Positions 25,464-35,466 are shown, counted from the stretch's first letter. The stretch is 64,000 bases of DNA from an uncultured Collinsella sp. (GCA_934621295.1 CAKTVB010000001.1:496001-560000); one strand, 5' to 3'. Translations and numbers: made by a program. Notes: a model not told the origin generated them from the sequence alone.

Positions 25464-27383
25464 ATGGAACAGATTATCTTGAACATACTCGAGGCTCTGC
25501 GTCGCGGTGAGACCGTGGATGACAAGGCGCTCGTCAAACTGATACATGCCGAGGCGCGTCGCGAGGGCGCCGACAAACGCATGCTTGCAAAACGCCGCCT
25601 GCTGCCCTTCTATCAACGCGTCAAACGTGAAGACAACGAGCGGTGGTCTACGTGGAACGTCACGCCCGAGCTTGAACAGCGTCTGATGCAGGTCCTGCGC
25701 ATGAAGCCGCGCCGAACGGCGTCGGGCGTGGCGACCATCACCGTGATCACCAAGCCCTGGCCGTGCTCGGGCGATTGCCTGTTTTGCCCTAACGACCTTC
25801 GCATGCCTAAAAGCTACCTGCATACCGAGCCTGCGTGCGCCCGTGCAGAGCAAAACTGCTTTGATCCATATTTGCAGGTGAGCGCCCGCTTAACGGCGCT
25901 TTCGCAGATGGGGCATGCAACCGACAAGATCGAGCTCATCGTGCTTGGCGGCACGTGGAGCGATTATCCGCGCGAGTATCAAATCTGGTTCGTGACCGAG
26001 CTCTTCCGCGCTATCAACGACAACGCCGTGGCGGGCGTGGCGGCAAATCCCATGCTGGCTGACCCCGGCGTGTCTACGCGCGAGCGCGCGGCAGAGCTGT
26101 TGGAGCAGACTGACCCACGTGAGGTCCCGCAGACGGTTCTCGACCGCCGCGTGCGCTATCGCGAGCTCGGCATCTCGACGGATGTGGAGGCGCTCGAGCA
26201 AAAGGTTGCGCCGTATCAGCAGCGCATCGACGATATGGTCGATGCGGATGCTTCGTACAATCGCTGTGTGGCGAAGCTCTACGGCAAGAACACTCCCTGG
26301 GGGAAGGCCGCGAAGCTCCAGGCGGGCACGCTCGAGGAACTCGAGCGCCAACAGCATATCAACGAGACTGCCGCTCATCGCGTGGTGGGGCTTGTGATCG
26401 AGACGCGTCCCGATGCCGTGACGCCGCAGGCTCTGACGCTCATTCGCCGTCTGGGTGCTACTAAGATTCAGATGGGCGTGCAGAGTCTCAACCAACGCAT
26501 CCTCGACCTTAACGAGCGCGGTATCGATGTCGAACGCATTGCCCGGTCATTCGACCTGCTGCGCATCTTTGGCTTTAAAATCCATGCACATGCGATGGCG
26601 AACCTTTTAGGTGCTACGCCCGAGCAGGACAAACTCGACTACGTGCGTCTCGTAAGCGAAGCTCCATTCCAGCCCGACGAGATCAAGCTCTATCCCTGCG
26701 CGCTCATCGAGGGTGCGCGCTTGTGTGCAAATTACGAGGACGGCTCGTGGCGGCCCTATACCGAAGACGAGCTGCTCGACGTTCTTGCCGACGACGTTTT
26801 GGCAACGCCGGCATTCACGCGCATTTCCCGCATGATCAGGGACTTTTCTTCGGGGGATATCAAAGTGGGCAACAAGAAGCCCAACCTTCGTCAGTTGGTC
26901 GAGTTGCGCCTGGCCCAAGACCAAACGGCTGCCCGCCGCGTTGAGGAAATCCGCTATCGCGAGATTGCGGGGCGCGAGGTAACGCTCGACGAACTGCATC
27001 TTGACGTCGTGCCCTATGAGACTACCGATACAAGCGAGCGTTTCTTGCAATGGATTGACGACGAGAACCACATTGCGGGATTCTTGCGACTCTCTTTGCC
27101 CAGCCAGGAGTATGTGCGTGAGCATTCCGCCGAGCTTCCTGTGCATTTGGGTGAAGCGATGATTCGCGAAGTGCATGTGTACGGCAAGGTGGCGCACCTG
27201 CACGCTGCGGGCAATGGCGCGCAGCATATGGGCCTGGGGCGTCACCTGATTGAGCGTGCGTGCGAGATGGCGTGCCAGGCGGGGTATAAGCGCATCAACG
27301 TGATTTCGGCCATTGGAACCCGGGAGTATTATCGGGCTCAGGGATTTGCCGATAACGGCCTCTATCAGACGCGGGAGCTGTAG
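25464..27383 (+). CDS. elp3: Elp3-family tRNA uridine(34) radical SAM/GNAT enzyme
   Basis: About 639 residues. The radical SAM CxxxCxxC motif lies in WPCSGDCLFCP (near residue 97), with a KMP-like segment and the GGTWSDYP motif typical of Elp3. The C-terminal ~150 residues are a GNAT acetyltransferase domain (GLGRHLIERA and AIGTREYYRAQGF). Elp3 adds a carboxymethyl group to C5 of wobble uridine using acetyl-CoA. I selected ATG at 25464; an open frame extends upstream to 25362 without family similarity. The stop is 2 nt before the spermidine-synthase-like gene. Confidence 0.92.
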   Translation: MEQIILNILEALRRGETVDDKALVKLIHAEARREGADKRMLAKRRLLPFYQRVKREDNERWSTWNVTPELEQRLMQVLRMKPRRTASGVATITVITKPWPCSGDCLFCPNDLRMPKSYLHTEPACARAEQNCFDPYLQVSARLTALSQMGHATDKIELIVLGGTWSDYPREYQIWFVTELFRAINDNAVAGVAANPMLADPGVSTRERAAELLEQTDPREVPQTVLDRRVRYRELGISTDVEALEQKVAPYQQRIDDMVDADASYNRCVAKLYGKNTPWGKAAKLQAGTLEELERQQHINETAAHRVVGLVIETRPDAVTPQALTLIRRLGATKIQMGVQSLNQRILDLNERGIDVERIARSFDLLRIFGFKIHAHAMANLLGATPEQDKLDYVRLVSEAPFQPDEIKLYPCALIEGARLCANYEDGSWRPYTEDELLDVLADDVLATPAFTRISRMIRDFSSGDIKVGNKKPNLRQLVELRLAQDQTAARRVEEIRYREIAGREVTLDELHLDVVPYETTDTSERFLQWIDDENHIAGFLRLSLPSQEYVREHSAELPVHLGEAMIREVHVYGKVAHLHAAGNGAQHMGLGRHLIERACEMACQAGYKRINVISAIGTREYYRAQGFADNGLYQTREL

Positions 27384-27385
27384 CT

Positions 27386-28270
27386 ATGGGAAGCTTGCAA
27401 AACAAAAGCGTGCCGACAGCCGTTGGCGTGGCGCTGGGCGCGGCTGCGCTCGGAGGTGCATTGGCCGCGGGCGCCCGTTGCATCCAGCTGGTGCGTACGC
27501 GCGCGGGGCGTGCGCGTGTCAAGGTGCTCAGGCTCGAAGACGGCTCCGAGGTGCGTGCGCTTGCCCAGGGCGGCGTCTTTCAATCTGCAACGTTTCTGGG
27601 CGAGCGCTGGTCGGAGCCAGTGTTTGAGTATATCCGTGCTTTCGATACGATGTTCGAGGCCCAGCTGCAGATGAGGACTCGATACGGCCACGGTATCGGC
27701 CGTGTTCTCATGCTCGGAGGTGGCGGATTCTCGTATCCCAAGGCGCTGTTGACCGCGCACGATGATATCTCGATGGATGTCGTGGAGGCTGATCCGGCTA
27801 TCGTTCAGATGGCTCGTCGTTGGTTTTATCTCGACCGTCTGGAGCAGGAGGTGGGACCGCGCCTGGGTATCTGTATCGAGGATGCGCGCGTGTACCTCGA
27901 GCGCATTTCCATGGAAGGTGCAGACCCGCTGTTCTACGACGTTGTGGTCAGCGATGTTTTTGCCGGTGCAGACCCGGTGCGCAGCGTGGCGACGGTCCAG
28001 GCGCTCGCACGCGTGAAGGAACATCTCACGCCAGGGGGCCTCTACCTAGCCAATATCGTTTCGCGCGATCATGGCACCGACATCTCGTTTTTGCGCGATG
28101 CATTGGCAAGCGCACTGCGCATCTTTGCGCACGCCTGCGTGATCCAAACGTCCGACGAAGAGCTCGGCGAGGAAGACAATTACCTGCTCATTGCCTCGGA
28201 CGAAGATTATTCCTTTGCAGGAGCCATCGCATATGGGAGCGACTTTCCTGGAGACGCACTGTTCGATTAG
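27386..28270 (+). CDS. Spermidine-synthase-like methyltransferase-fold protein
   Basis: 294 residues. The Rossmann-like region VLMLGGGGFSYPKALLTAH, the acidic MDVVEADPAIVQMARRWF and DARVYLERIS...YDVVVSDVFAG match the spermine/spermidine synthase fold. The N-terminus has an Ala/Gly-rich hydrophobic stretch (residues 10-28) that may be a membrane anchor. The N-terminal beta-hairpin of true SpeE is weak, so aminopropyl transfer is uncertain. Start ATG lies 2 nt after the Elp3 stop and would rely on coupling. Confidence 0.72.
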   Translation: MGSLQNKSVPTAVGVALGAAALGGALAAGARCIQLVRTRAGRARVKVLRLEDGSEVRALAQGGVFQSATFLGERWSEPVFEYIRAFDTMFEAQLQMRTRYGHGIGRVLMLGGGGFSYPKALLTAHDDISMDVVEADPAIVQMARRWFYLDRLEQEVGPRLGICIEDARVYLERISMEGADPLFYDVVVSDVFAGADPVRSVATVQALARVKEHLTPGGLYLANIVSRDHGTDISFLRDALASALRIFAHACVIQTSDEELGEEDNYLLIASDEDYSFAGAIAYGSDFPGDALFD

Positions 28271-28387
28271 GCAACCTTCGCACGGCGAATGCGGCACGCA
28301 CGGCCCGATTGCGTACGGCCATGTCCTGCTCTCGGGGCGAGCCTTCTGCGGCGCCGTTCGCGATTCACCCCATTCACTGCCCGCTCG

Positions 28388-28416
28388 TTGAAAAAGCGAT
28401 GCCCATTTGATACGGT
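28388..28416 (+). promoter_or_regulatory. Predicted promoter for the CapA-like gene
   Basis: TTGAAA (28388-28393), a 17-nt spacer and TACGGT (28411-28416) fit a housekeeping promoter moderately. The start codon of the downstream gene is at 28458. Confidence 0.4.
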
Positions 28417-28457
28417 AAGCCCTGTTGTTTGCCGTTTGCGTATATGTGGGGGATCTT

Positions 28458-29741
28458 GTGGCGCAGGAGCAGGGCTGCTTCCGTCGACATGCCGTCGAAT
28501 ATCACCCAACGTGCGACATTTCTCGTCGCGCGTTCATGGTCGGCCTCCTGGGCGGTCTTGGTTGTGCAGGCGTCGCCTCGCTTTCGGGCTGTGCATTTCC
28601 CGCCCGCCTTGGCGCTGCACTCGACACGCCTGCTGCGGGAACCATCGAGCCGCAACTTGCGACGGTTTACGATAGCGAGCGCGCGGCCAAGCGTATCACC
28701 CTCATGATGGTGGGGGACATGCTCATTCACGCGAGCGTATGGAACACCGGTCGCCAGCCCGACGGTTCGTACAACTACGACCACTTTTTCGCGAATTTGA
28801 CCGACGAGTTTGCGAAGAGCGATATCGCGATCGTCAACCAGGAGACCATTTTGGGAGGCACCGAGCTCGGCCTCGAGAATTTCCCCACCTTTAATAGCCC
28901 CCAGGAAATAGGGGATGCCGAGGCTAAGGCTGGCGTAGACGTTGCGCTATCTGCTACCAATCATGCCCTTGACCAAGGTTTTGATGGCATCAAGATAGAT
29001 CTTGCCTATTGGCGTGAAAAGCACCCCGAGGTGGTGGTGACCGGTTTGGCCGATAGCCAGGAGGTCGCCGATGCCATCCTCATGATCGAGCGCGAGGGCA
29101 TCAAGGTCGCACTGCTCAACTACACGCAGCATACCAACAGCATCCCGCTGCCGGATGATGCCCCCTGGTGCGTAAAGAAGCTGCATTCGAGCGACATTCC
29201 CGGCGACGTCAAGCGCGCGCGAGAGAATGGGGCCGATTTCGTGATCGCGTTTCCGCACTGGGGTACCGAATACGCCTATGCACCCGATGATGATCAGCTC
29301 AGGTACGCCCAGATGTTCCTGGATGCCGGTGTGGACGCCATTATCGGCACGCACCCCCATGTGCTCGAAGGCGTCGAGGTAAAAGACGGGGCGGATGGCA
29401 AGAAGGTTCCCGTATTCTGGTCTTTGGGAAATTTTGTTTCCGGCATGGTCGAAATACCATGCATTCTGGGCGGCATGGCTAAGCTCGCGTTAGAAAAGAC
29501 CGAGGATTCCTGCAAGGTTATCGACTACTCACTTACGCCTTTAGTCACGCATCGTGCGCCCGATCCGTCCATGAGCGTCTACAAGCTCTCGGAGTATACC
29601 GAAGAGCTTGCCGCTCAAAATGCGATTCGCAACGCTGCCGGCGGTGAGGATTTTACCTTGCAGCATTGCTACGACCTCGTGGGGGAGATTCTGGGCGAAG
29701 ACTTCGATATGGATGAAGGTCTTCTCAAGGGAACGCTTTAG
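28458..29741 (+). CDS. CapA-family (PgsA/YwtB-like) metallophosphatase lipoprotein
   Basis: 427 residues from GTG at 28458, which follows GTGGGGGA. The N-terminus carries SRRAFMVGLLGGLGC and then SLSGC, combining a twin-arginine-like motif with a lipobox, so it is probably an exported lipoprotein. CapA-domain motifs follow: MVGDMLIHASV, NQETILGG, NHALDQGFDG, FPHWGTEY and GTHPHVLEGVE, with the metal-ligand Asp, Asn and His residues. The family is linked to poly-gamma-glutamate synthesis or surface polymer handling, but no other pgs genes are here. Confidence 0.87.
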   Translation: MAQEQGCFRRHAVEYHPTCDISRRAFMVGLLGGLGCAGVASLSGCAFPARLGAALDTPAAGTIEPQLATVYDSERAAKRITLMMVGDMLIHASVWNTGRQPDGSYNYDHFFANLTDEFAKSDIAIVNQETILGGTELGLENFPTFNSPQEIGDAEAKAGVDVALSATNHALDQGFDGIKIDLAYWREKHPEVVVTGLADSQEVADAILMIEREGIKVALLNYTQHTNSIPLPDDAPWCVKKLHSSDIPGDVKRARENGADFVIAFPHWGTEYAYAPDDDQLRYAQMFLDAGVDAIIGTHPHVLEGVEVKDGADGKKVPVFWSLGNFVSGMVEIPCILGGMAKLALEKTEDSCKVIDYSLTPLVTHRAPDPSMSVYKLSEYTEELAAQNAIRNAAGGEDFTLQHCYDLVGEILGEDFDMDEGLLKGTL

Positions 29742-29765
29742 CGCTTGAACGCTTGCGTAGCCGGA

Positions 29766-29792
29766 CGGGACGCGGTCTGAACAGCTGTCCCG
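29766..29792. terminator. Possible bidirectional hairpin between convergent genes
   Basis: CGGGAC (29766-29771) pairs with GTCCCG (29787-29792) in the 102-bp gap between the CapA gene and the helicase. No U-tract is present on either side, so termination is uncertain. Confidence 0.3.
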
Positions 29793-29843
29793 CCCGCCTT
29801 CGAGGCGCAATGCGGTCGCCTCGTCCTTTCGCCCGGCCTATCG

Positions 29844-32294
29844 TCACATTCCCCAAGAGGCAACACGGCGGCGCATGCCCTCGATATCCAACACGCCCTC
29901 GGCAAAGCCCTTGCGCACAAGCGGCTCGGGCAGGAACTGGTCGTACTTGTTGAAGTACGGGACCTCACCGGGGTAGACGAGCTCCAGGGGGTCGAAGTCG
30001 CTCGCGGCGGCTTCGGCGCATACTTCGTAAAACGTCTCCTCGTCGGCATCCATGCGGAATTGCAGGAAATAGGGGCGCGAAGGGTCGAGCCCCTTGAGAC
30101 CCAGCTCTTTTGCGCACTTGATTTTGAGAAGGCGCTCGAGCGCCAGGAATGCATAGCTTCCCAGCCAGGGGAAGAGCGCCCAAGTGTCGCCGCCCAGATT
30201 GATGAGCGGACGCTTGGTGACGCCTCCGGCCCGCGCCACATGGCGCGCCTGCAAAAGCCGTGCACGAGCGTTGCCCATGAGGTAGGGGTATGAGTCGCTT
30301 TCGCACAGCACACGGCGCATGCGTTCGAGCACATGGGTGTTGATGTCTCCGGGGCAATCGCCAAAATAGGCGGGAACGCGGCCTTTAACCTGGGTGCAGT
30401 ACACCAGGCGTCGCTTATGGTCCACCTCTTCGACAACCCAGCAATGGCCCGCGATGGCGATGCGCTCGCCTGCGGGGGGCGGGTTGACGATGGTTCCCAG
30501 CTCGGAAGACTCGCAGCGCACCGTGTACTCCTCGTTCTCTTGGAACACGGCGTAGAACTTGAATGAGTTGGTGGTGCGCTCGCCTGTAATGCCCACGATG
30601 AGGCCGCCGCGCTCCGTTTGCTCGATCTGGTCCGTTTCCAGCAGGTAATGGAGCAGGCAGCGCAGGTCGTCGGCGGTGACACGATGAAAGTACGAGAGCG
30701 CGAGCACGCGACCCGCGAGCTCTGCCGGGGTAAGTTCGCCGCAGGAGGCAAGCGTTGCCATAACCTGGTGATAGAGCAGGCTATAGGGAAGGCGGTCGAG
30801 CTGCGGGGGCTCAACCCAGCGTTCCTCGAGGTAGAGCTGTACGAGTGCGATGCCCTGCAGGAGCTTCCAGGGGATGGTCTCGGGCAGCATCGAGCGTGGC
30901 TCGGGTTGCTCCTCGCGCATCACGAAGTGCATCTCGGGCGGCAGGTCGCGGCGGCCGGTACGGCCCATGCGCTGCAAGAACGAACTTACGGTGAAAGGCG
31001 CGTCGATCTGGAAAGCGCGCTCCAGGCGGCCGATGTCGATACCCAGTTCGAGGGTGGCGGTGGTGACGGTGGTGAGCGCCAGCTCTTCGTCGCGCATGGC
31101 TTCCTCGGCAGACTGGCGATACGAGGCCGAAAGGTTGCCGTGGTGGATGAGGAAACGGTCAGGCTCGTGCATGGCCTCGCAGTATTGGCGAAGGAGTGTG
31201 CACACGCTTTCGGCCTCCTCGCGCGAGTTCACGAAGACGAGACACTTGCGCCCGCGCGTATGCTCGAAGATGTATCCGATGCCGGGGTCGGCGTCCTGGG
31301 GAGCGGTATCGCTCGGCGCCAGGAGTTCTTGCTGAGTGACGGGAGGGATGGAAACATCTGCGGCTTCGGTCTCCGCCGACGTTTGCGCTGCACGTTGTGT
31401 ATGTGGGGCTTCCTTGCCGGCGTTTTCTGTGTAGGCAGTTTCGGTGGCGAGCGCACGCGGCTCTGCGTTCGGCTCATAGGCGCGCGCGAGTACGTCTTCT
31501 ACCGAGGGCGCGCCTGCAGGCAGCGTCTCGACCGATATGACCTCGGCGGGCTGTGGGCTTGTCGAGACCGTTAGCCGTTCTGTGGCCTGTGGGCCCGTGA
31601 TGTAGAAGTGATCCATGGAGAGACGCCAGGTGCGGCGCGGTTCGTCAAAACGGGGGATGATGGTGCCGCGCCCCGTGCCAGCGGCAAGGAAATCGCCCGT
31701 GCGCTCGGGGTCGCCCATCGTGGCGGAAAGGCCGATGCGGCGTGGATTGACGCCCGCCATGGCGGAGAGGCGCTCGATAAGGCAGAGCGTCTGGCCGCCT
31801 CGGTCGCCGCGCAGCAGCGAATGGACCTCGTCGATCACGATGAAGCGCAGGTCGCCAAAGAGCCGCGAGATGGCGGAATGCTTGTGCAGGAGCAGCGCTT
31901 CGAGCGATTCGGGCGTGATCTGCAGGATGCCAGAGGGGCTTTGCAGCAGCTTTCGCTTGTGCGAAGCGGCGACGTCGCCGTGCCAGTGCCAAACGGGGAT
32001 ATCGGCCTGCTCGCACAGATCGTTCAAACGATAGAACTGATCGTTGATGAGGGCCTTGAGGGGGCCGATGTATAAGGCGCCCACGCTTGCAGGCGGGTTT
32101 TCGGAGAACAGCGTCAAGATGGGGAAGAAGGCGGCTTCGGTCTTGCCGGAGGCGGTGCTCGCGGTGAGTAGCACGTTCTCGTCGGTGTTGAAGATGGCGT
32201 CGGCAGCCGCCACCTGGATCGAACGAAGGCTCTCCCATCCGTTTGCATAGATGAAATCCTGCACAAAGGGTGCAAAGCGATCGAATGCGTTCAT
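29844..32294 (-). CDS. Lhr-like DEAD/DEAH helicase, third gene of the TerB-N operon
   Basis: 816 residues. SF2 motifs: Walker A TASTASGKTEAAF, PLKALINDQ (Ia), DEVHSLL (II), SATMGDP (III), RQ-less motif V TATLELGIDIG and motif VI QRMGRTGR. After the two RecA domains come a winged-helix segment and a beta-barrel-like IAIAGHCWVVEEVD, the Lhr family layout. An insertion of about 90 low-complexity residues lies between the RecA domains (residues 235-325). Such helicases accompany BrxD in type 2 BREX (BrxHI). AAAGGAGG precedes ATG, 36 nt after the ATPase gene. Confidence 0.88.
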   Translation of the reverse strand: MNAFDRFAPFVQDFIYANGWESLRSIQVAAADAIFNTDENVLLTASTASGKTEAAFFPILTLFSENPPASVGALYIGPLKALINDQFYRLNDLCEQADIPVWHWHGDVAASHKRKLLQSPSGILQITPESLEALLLHKHSAISRLFGDLRFIVIDEVHSLLRGDRGGQTLCLIERLSAMAGVNPRRIGLSATMGDPERTGDFLAAGTGRGTIIPRFDEPRRTWRLSMDHFYITGPQATERLTVSTSPQPAEVISVETLPAGAPSVEDVLARAYEPNAEPRALATETAYTENAGKEAPHTQRAAQTSAETEAADVSIPPVTQQELLAPSDTAPQDADPGIGYIFEHTRGRKCLVFVNSREEAESVCTLLRQYCEAMHEPDRFLIHHGNLSASYRQSAEEAMRDEELALTTVTTATLELGIDIGRLERAFQIDAPFTVSSFLQRMGRTGRRDLPPEMHFVMREEQPEPRSMLPETIPWKLLQGIALVQLYLEERWVEPPQLDRLPYSLLYHQVMATLASCGELTPAELAGRVLALSYFHRVTADDLRCLLHYLLETDQIEQTERGGLIVGITGERTTNSFKFYAVFQENEEYTVRCESSELGTIVNPPPAGERIAIAGHCWVVEEVDHKRRLVYCTQVKGRVPAYFGDCPGDINTHVLERMRRVLCESDSYPYLMGNARARLLQARHVARAGGVTKRPLINLGGDTWALFPWLGSYAFLALERLLKIKCAKELGLKGLDPSRPYFLQFRMDADEETFYEVCAEAAASDFDPLELVYPGEVPYFNKYDQFLPEPLVRKGFAEGVLDIEGMRRRVASWGM

Positions 32295-32330
32295 GGTCGA
32301 GACCTCCTTTCCGATGGTGGGGCTTGCTTG

Positions 32331-33680
32331 CTACAGCGTGAATTCGGCAAAGGGCGCAGCCCCTGCGTCGCCGCTATCGCTGTTGGTCGCATTGCTTTGC
32401 GCCGCAGGCATGGCGGCTCCCGCGATCGCTCCTTCGTCGCGCAGCAGTGCCGCGATATCGACATCGGGATTTTGGTAGGCGATATCCAGCAGCTCGATGA
32501 AGTCGCGGATAACCTCACGTGGCGTGAGGTGCGTGTCGGCGCCCACGCGGCCAAACTCAATCTGCAGGAAAGCAGCAAGATCCTCGTCGGTAATCGTGTC
32601 CTCGTAGCCAAAATAGCCTGCATGGATCTGGCCGAGCTTTTCGATCAGCACCAGCAGCTCCTCGTAGGTAAGGGGGTGCAGGCGGATGATGGGCGCCAGC
32701 ATGTCGCGCATGTCCTCGCGCGCAAAGCGCCCCTGCGTGAGGCGGCTGCGAAGGGCCTCGTAGCTAAAGACGCCGCGGCGGCGATCTTCGATGGAGGTAG
32801 GCGTGCCGCCCATGATGATGCCTAGGTGGTGCGCCTTGCCCTGCAGGGTGTCGTTGTACATGGTGAGGATCTTCTCGTAGTTATACTGGCGCGTGATGGC
32901 GTTAGGGATCTTGTAGAGATTCACAAGCTCGTCGATCATGACGATCAGGCCCTTGTAGCCTGCGCCTACGAGGAAGCGCGCGAGCAGCTTGACGTAGTCG
33001 TACCAGTCGTCGTCGGTGATGATGGTCGAGGTGCCCAGATCGGCCTTCGCCTCGGTCTTGGTGCGATACTCGCCGCGCATCCAACGGGTAACGCAGCTTT
33101 TCGCTTCGTCGTCACCTTCCAGGGTTGCCGTGCGGTAGCGCACGAGCATGCGCGCGAAGTCGAATCCGTGGACCATCTCTTCAAGTTCGTCAAGCTGGGC
33201 GCGCATGAGCGATTCGGCGTCGTCGACGTCGTCGGCTTCGCCTGCGCGAATGTCGAGCGTCGAGGCGACCCAACGGTCGAGGATGAGGTTGAGGGCGCCG
33301 CCTTCGGGGCGCGTCTTGGTCGAGAGGTTGCGAATGAGCTCGCGATAGGTGGCAAGCCCCTGGCCTTGACCTCCCTGCAAGCGTCGCTCGGGGGAAAGGT
33401 CGGCGTCCGCGACAACGAAGCCCTCTCCCATGGCGTGGGTGCGGATGGTCTGCAGCAAGAAGCTCTTGCCGGCGCCGTATCGCCCGACGAGGAAGCGAAA
33501 GCTCGCGCCGCCATCGGCAATGAGGGAAAGGTCGGTTAGAAGCGCGCGGATCTCGGTCTCGCGTCCCACGGTGATGTAGGGCAGGCCGATGCGCGGCACG
33601 ACGCCGCCCTTGAGCGAGTTGAGAATCACGGCGGCCACGCGTTTTGGCACGCGCGGTGCGGTGTTGGACGAATCGGTCAT
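32331..33680 (-). CDS. BrxC/BrxD-type P-loop ATPase (DUF2791), second gene of the operon
   Basis: 449 residues. It opens with RVAAVILNSLKGGVVPRIGL and has Walker A LVGRYGAGKSFLLQ and Walker B GLIVMIDELVNL; GGTPTSIEDRRRGVFSYEALRSRL is also typical of the BREX ATP-binding family (DUF2791). In type 2 BREX, BrxD sits beside a Lhr-like helicase, as here, but no pglX, pglZ, pglW or brxL genes are nearby. ATG overlaps the stop of the TerB-N gene (ATGA), so the ATPase is coupled to it. Confidence 0.87.
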   Translation of the reverse strand: MTDSSNTAPRVPKRVAAVILNSLKGGVVPRIGLPYITVGRETEIRALLTDLSLIADGGASFRFLVGRYGAGKSFLLQTIRTHAMGEGFVVADADLSPERRLQGGQGQGLATYRELIRNLSTKTRPEGGALNLILDRWVASTLDIRAGEADDVDDAESLMRAQLDELEEMVHGFDFARMLVRYRTATLEGDDEAKSCVTRWMRGEYRTKTEAKADLGTSTIITDDDWYDYVKLLARFLVGAGYKGLIVMIDELVNLYKIPNAITRQYNYEKILTMYNDTLQGKAHHLGIIMGGTPTSIEDRRRGVFSYEALRSRLTQGRFAREDMRDMLAPIIRLHPLTYEELLVLIEKLGQIHAGYFGYEDTITDEDLAAFLQIEFGRVGADTHLTPREVIRDFIELLDIAYQNPDVDIAALLRDEGAIAGAAMPAAQSNATNSDSGDAGAAPFAEFTL

Positions 33681-35431
33681 GCGAGTATCTCCTCCACGTC
33701 TTCGCGGTAGTCTTCGATGATCTGCGGGCCGTCTGGCCCGTACTCGATTGCGGTATCTTCAAGCAGGTCGAACAGAGCTTCGTTGATGGCGTCGACCATC
33801 ATATCTTCGCTTGTGGACACCGCGGACAGGGCTTGCGTACGAGCCGCCGCGTCCGATGCCAGAAGGGCCTTGAGATAGTGGGTCTGGTTGTCGTCGAGAG
33901 GACTTGAGGCGTCGTTATCCGAGGCGGGGACGGCGGCTGGGACGGCACGTTCGATGCTGGCGCCCGGCGCTGCGGCCTTTTGCGAGCACGCGGCGATATC
34001 CTGCGGTGCCTCGGGCCGGCCGACTTGTTGCGGAGCACTCGCCTCGGGGCCATCTTTGTGCAAAGGCTCGTCTGCTTTGTTCGCCGCGGTATCGCTCGCG
34101 CCGATGCCCTCGTCACGCTCCTCATCAATGAGCAGCGCCTCGCGTACCTCGGCGGCGGCGTTGCGAATGTGATGCAGACGCGACAGATCGATATTCACTT
34201 CGACGGGGCGGTGAGCCTGCGCCCAGGCATGACGCTCGGCCACCTCGCGTTCGATCATCTTCGCTATGTACTTGGGAACGTCGCTTTCTTTGAGGGGATG
34301 GGTATACTCCCAGGCTTCACGCATGGCGCCGTCGACCGCGCGCATGATCGAGCCGAGCTTGGGGTTTCGCGCTCGTCCGCCACGGTACTTATCGCAACTC
34401 CAATAGCCTTTTTGACAGCGATAGCGATGCACTTCGTCCAACTCGTAGTCGCAATCGGGATGCTTTTGCGGGTCAAAGAAAACCGCCGAGGCGAACATCG
34501 TGTAGGGAAGAGAGATGTTCTCGCCAAACAAGCTTTCGATAAGGGGGAGCTTGCGATGTTTGGCATAGTGCTCCGCTAGGCGCAGATAGACGGCGCACGC
34601 CACGTGGCGAAGGTCGTCGTGGTAGTCTTTAGCGAATTTCGAGCTGGCGATACGATAGGTCGAAAGGGTATCGATGGCGCGGAAGAGCGGCTCTTCGACG
34701 TCGGGGTTTGGTGGCATAAGGATCGGGGCGCTGCCGCGAGCGGGAGCATGTTGCCGGGAGGTCTGCTCTTCGGCTGCGGCCTGCGCGTGCTTGAGCGCGA
34801 TGAGCGCATAGTCGAACTCGAGCGTACGGCTGTCTTCCAGGAGCGAGGCCGGCAGGTTGTGGTAGACAACGTAGTCGGCCAACCAGACACGGACGTAGCG
34901 GTCGAGCTCGGGGGCAAAGGCGCGATAGGTCTCCCAAAAAGACTTGATGGCGTGAAAGCCACTCTGCGCGTCGGCGCACCCGATTCCGCAGATCAACTCG
35001 TAGAGGTAGACAAAGGCGAAAGAGAGCGAAGTTTCCTCCACGTTGCCGGCGCGCACCTGCGTGCGCCAGGTGAAGTAACCGCGGAGCTGCCGGTCGCTCA
35101 TGGCGTTATATGTGGGCGAGTATGCCTTGAATGTTCCCTGGTAGGGGCAATCGTCTTCAAAATCGGCCATAAGCAATGCCTGGCGATAGAAAAATTCGCT
35201 CTCGCTAAGCCAGCGGCCTCGATTGCCTCCTGTGCCCTCTTGCCAGCGGGAGATGGCGCGCATCTCGCGGTAACGGTCAGGCATGTACGAGGACATTTGG
35301 CGTCCGGTGAAGATGATGGGCTCATCGTCGTAGCGCGTTGAAGAGAAGTGCGAGCTCTTTTTGATTCGCTCGTCGTCTCGCAGCTTCGCAATGAGCGCAT
35401 TGATGTTTTTGTCCATATCTCCGAGTGCCAC
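33677..35431 (-). CDS. TerB-N-domain protein, first gene of the operon
   Basis: About 584 residues. Residues ~40-220 match the TerB-N domain: MSDRQLRGYFTWRTQVRAGN followed by VYLYELICGIG is its most recognisable part. The remaining helical region, including RYRCQKGYWSC and a C-terminal acidic segment, fits the TerB-C arrangement. The linker at residues 415-500 is low-complexity. I chose GTG at 35431 because GAGAGGAGG precedes it; a TTG at 35464 would be upstream of that site. TerB-type proteins are described in stress and phage-response gene clusters with helicases and P-loop ATPases. Confidence 0.82.
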   Translation of the reverse strand: MALGDMDKNINALIAKLRDDERIKKSSHFSSTRYDDEPIIFTGRQMSSYMPDRYREMRAISRWQEGTGGNRGRWLSESEFFYRQALLMADFEDDCPYQGTFKAYSPTYNAMSDRQLRGYFTWRTQVRAGNVEETSLSFAFVYLYELICGIGCADAQSGFHAIKSFWETYRAFAPELDRYVRVWLADYVVYHNLPASLLEDSRTLEFDYALIALKHAQAAAEEQTSRQHAPARGSAPILMPPNPDVEEPLFRAIDTLSTYRIASSKFAKDYHDDLRHVACAVYLRLAEHYAKHRKLPLIESLFGENISLPYTMFASAVFFDPQKHPDCDYELDEVHRYRCQKGYWSCDKYRGGRARNPKLGSIMRAVDGAMREAWEYTHPLKESDVPKYIAKMIEREVAERHAWAQAHRPVEVNIDLSRLHHIRNAAAEVREALLIDEERDEGIGASDTAANKADEPLHKDGPEASAPQQVGRPEAPQDIAACSQKAAAPGASIERAVPAAVPASDNDASSPLDDNQTHYLKALLASDAAARTQALSAVSTSEDMMVDAINEALFDLLEDTAIEYGPDGPQIIEDYREDVEEILA

Positions 35432-35466
35432 AGGACGCCTCCTCTCTTCGTTTAGGCTAGCCAATC

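Noticed and set aside
29844..35431. A full BREX defence system
   Set aside because: The ATPase and helicase fit BREX families, but no PglX, PglZ, BrxA, BrxB, BrxL or PglW genes flank them; the partner is a TerB-N protein instead.
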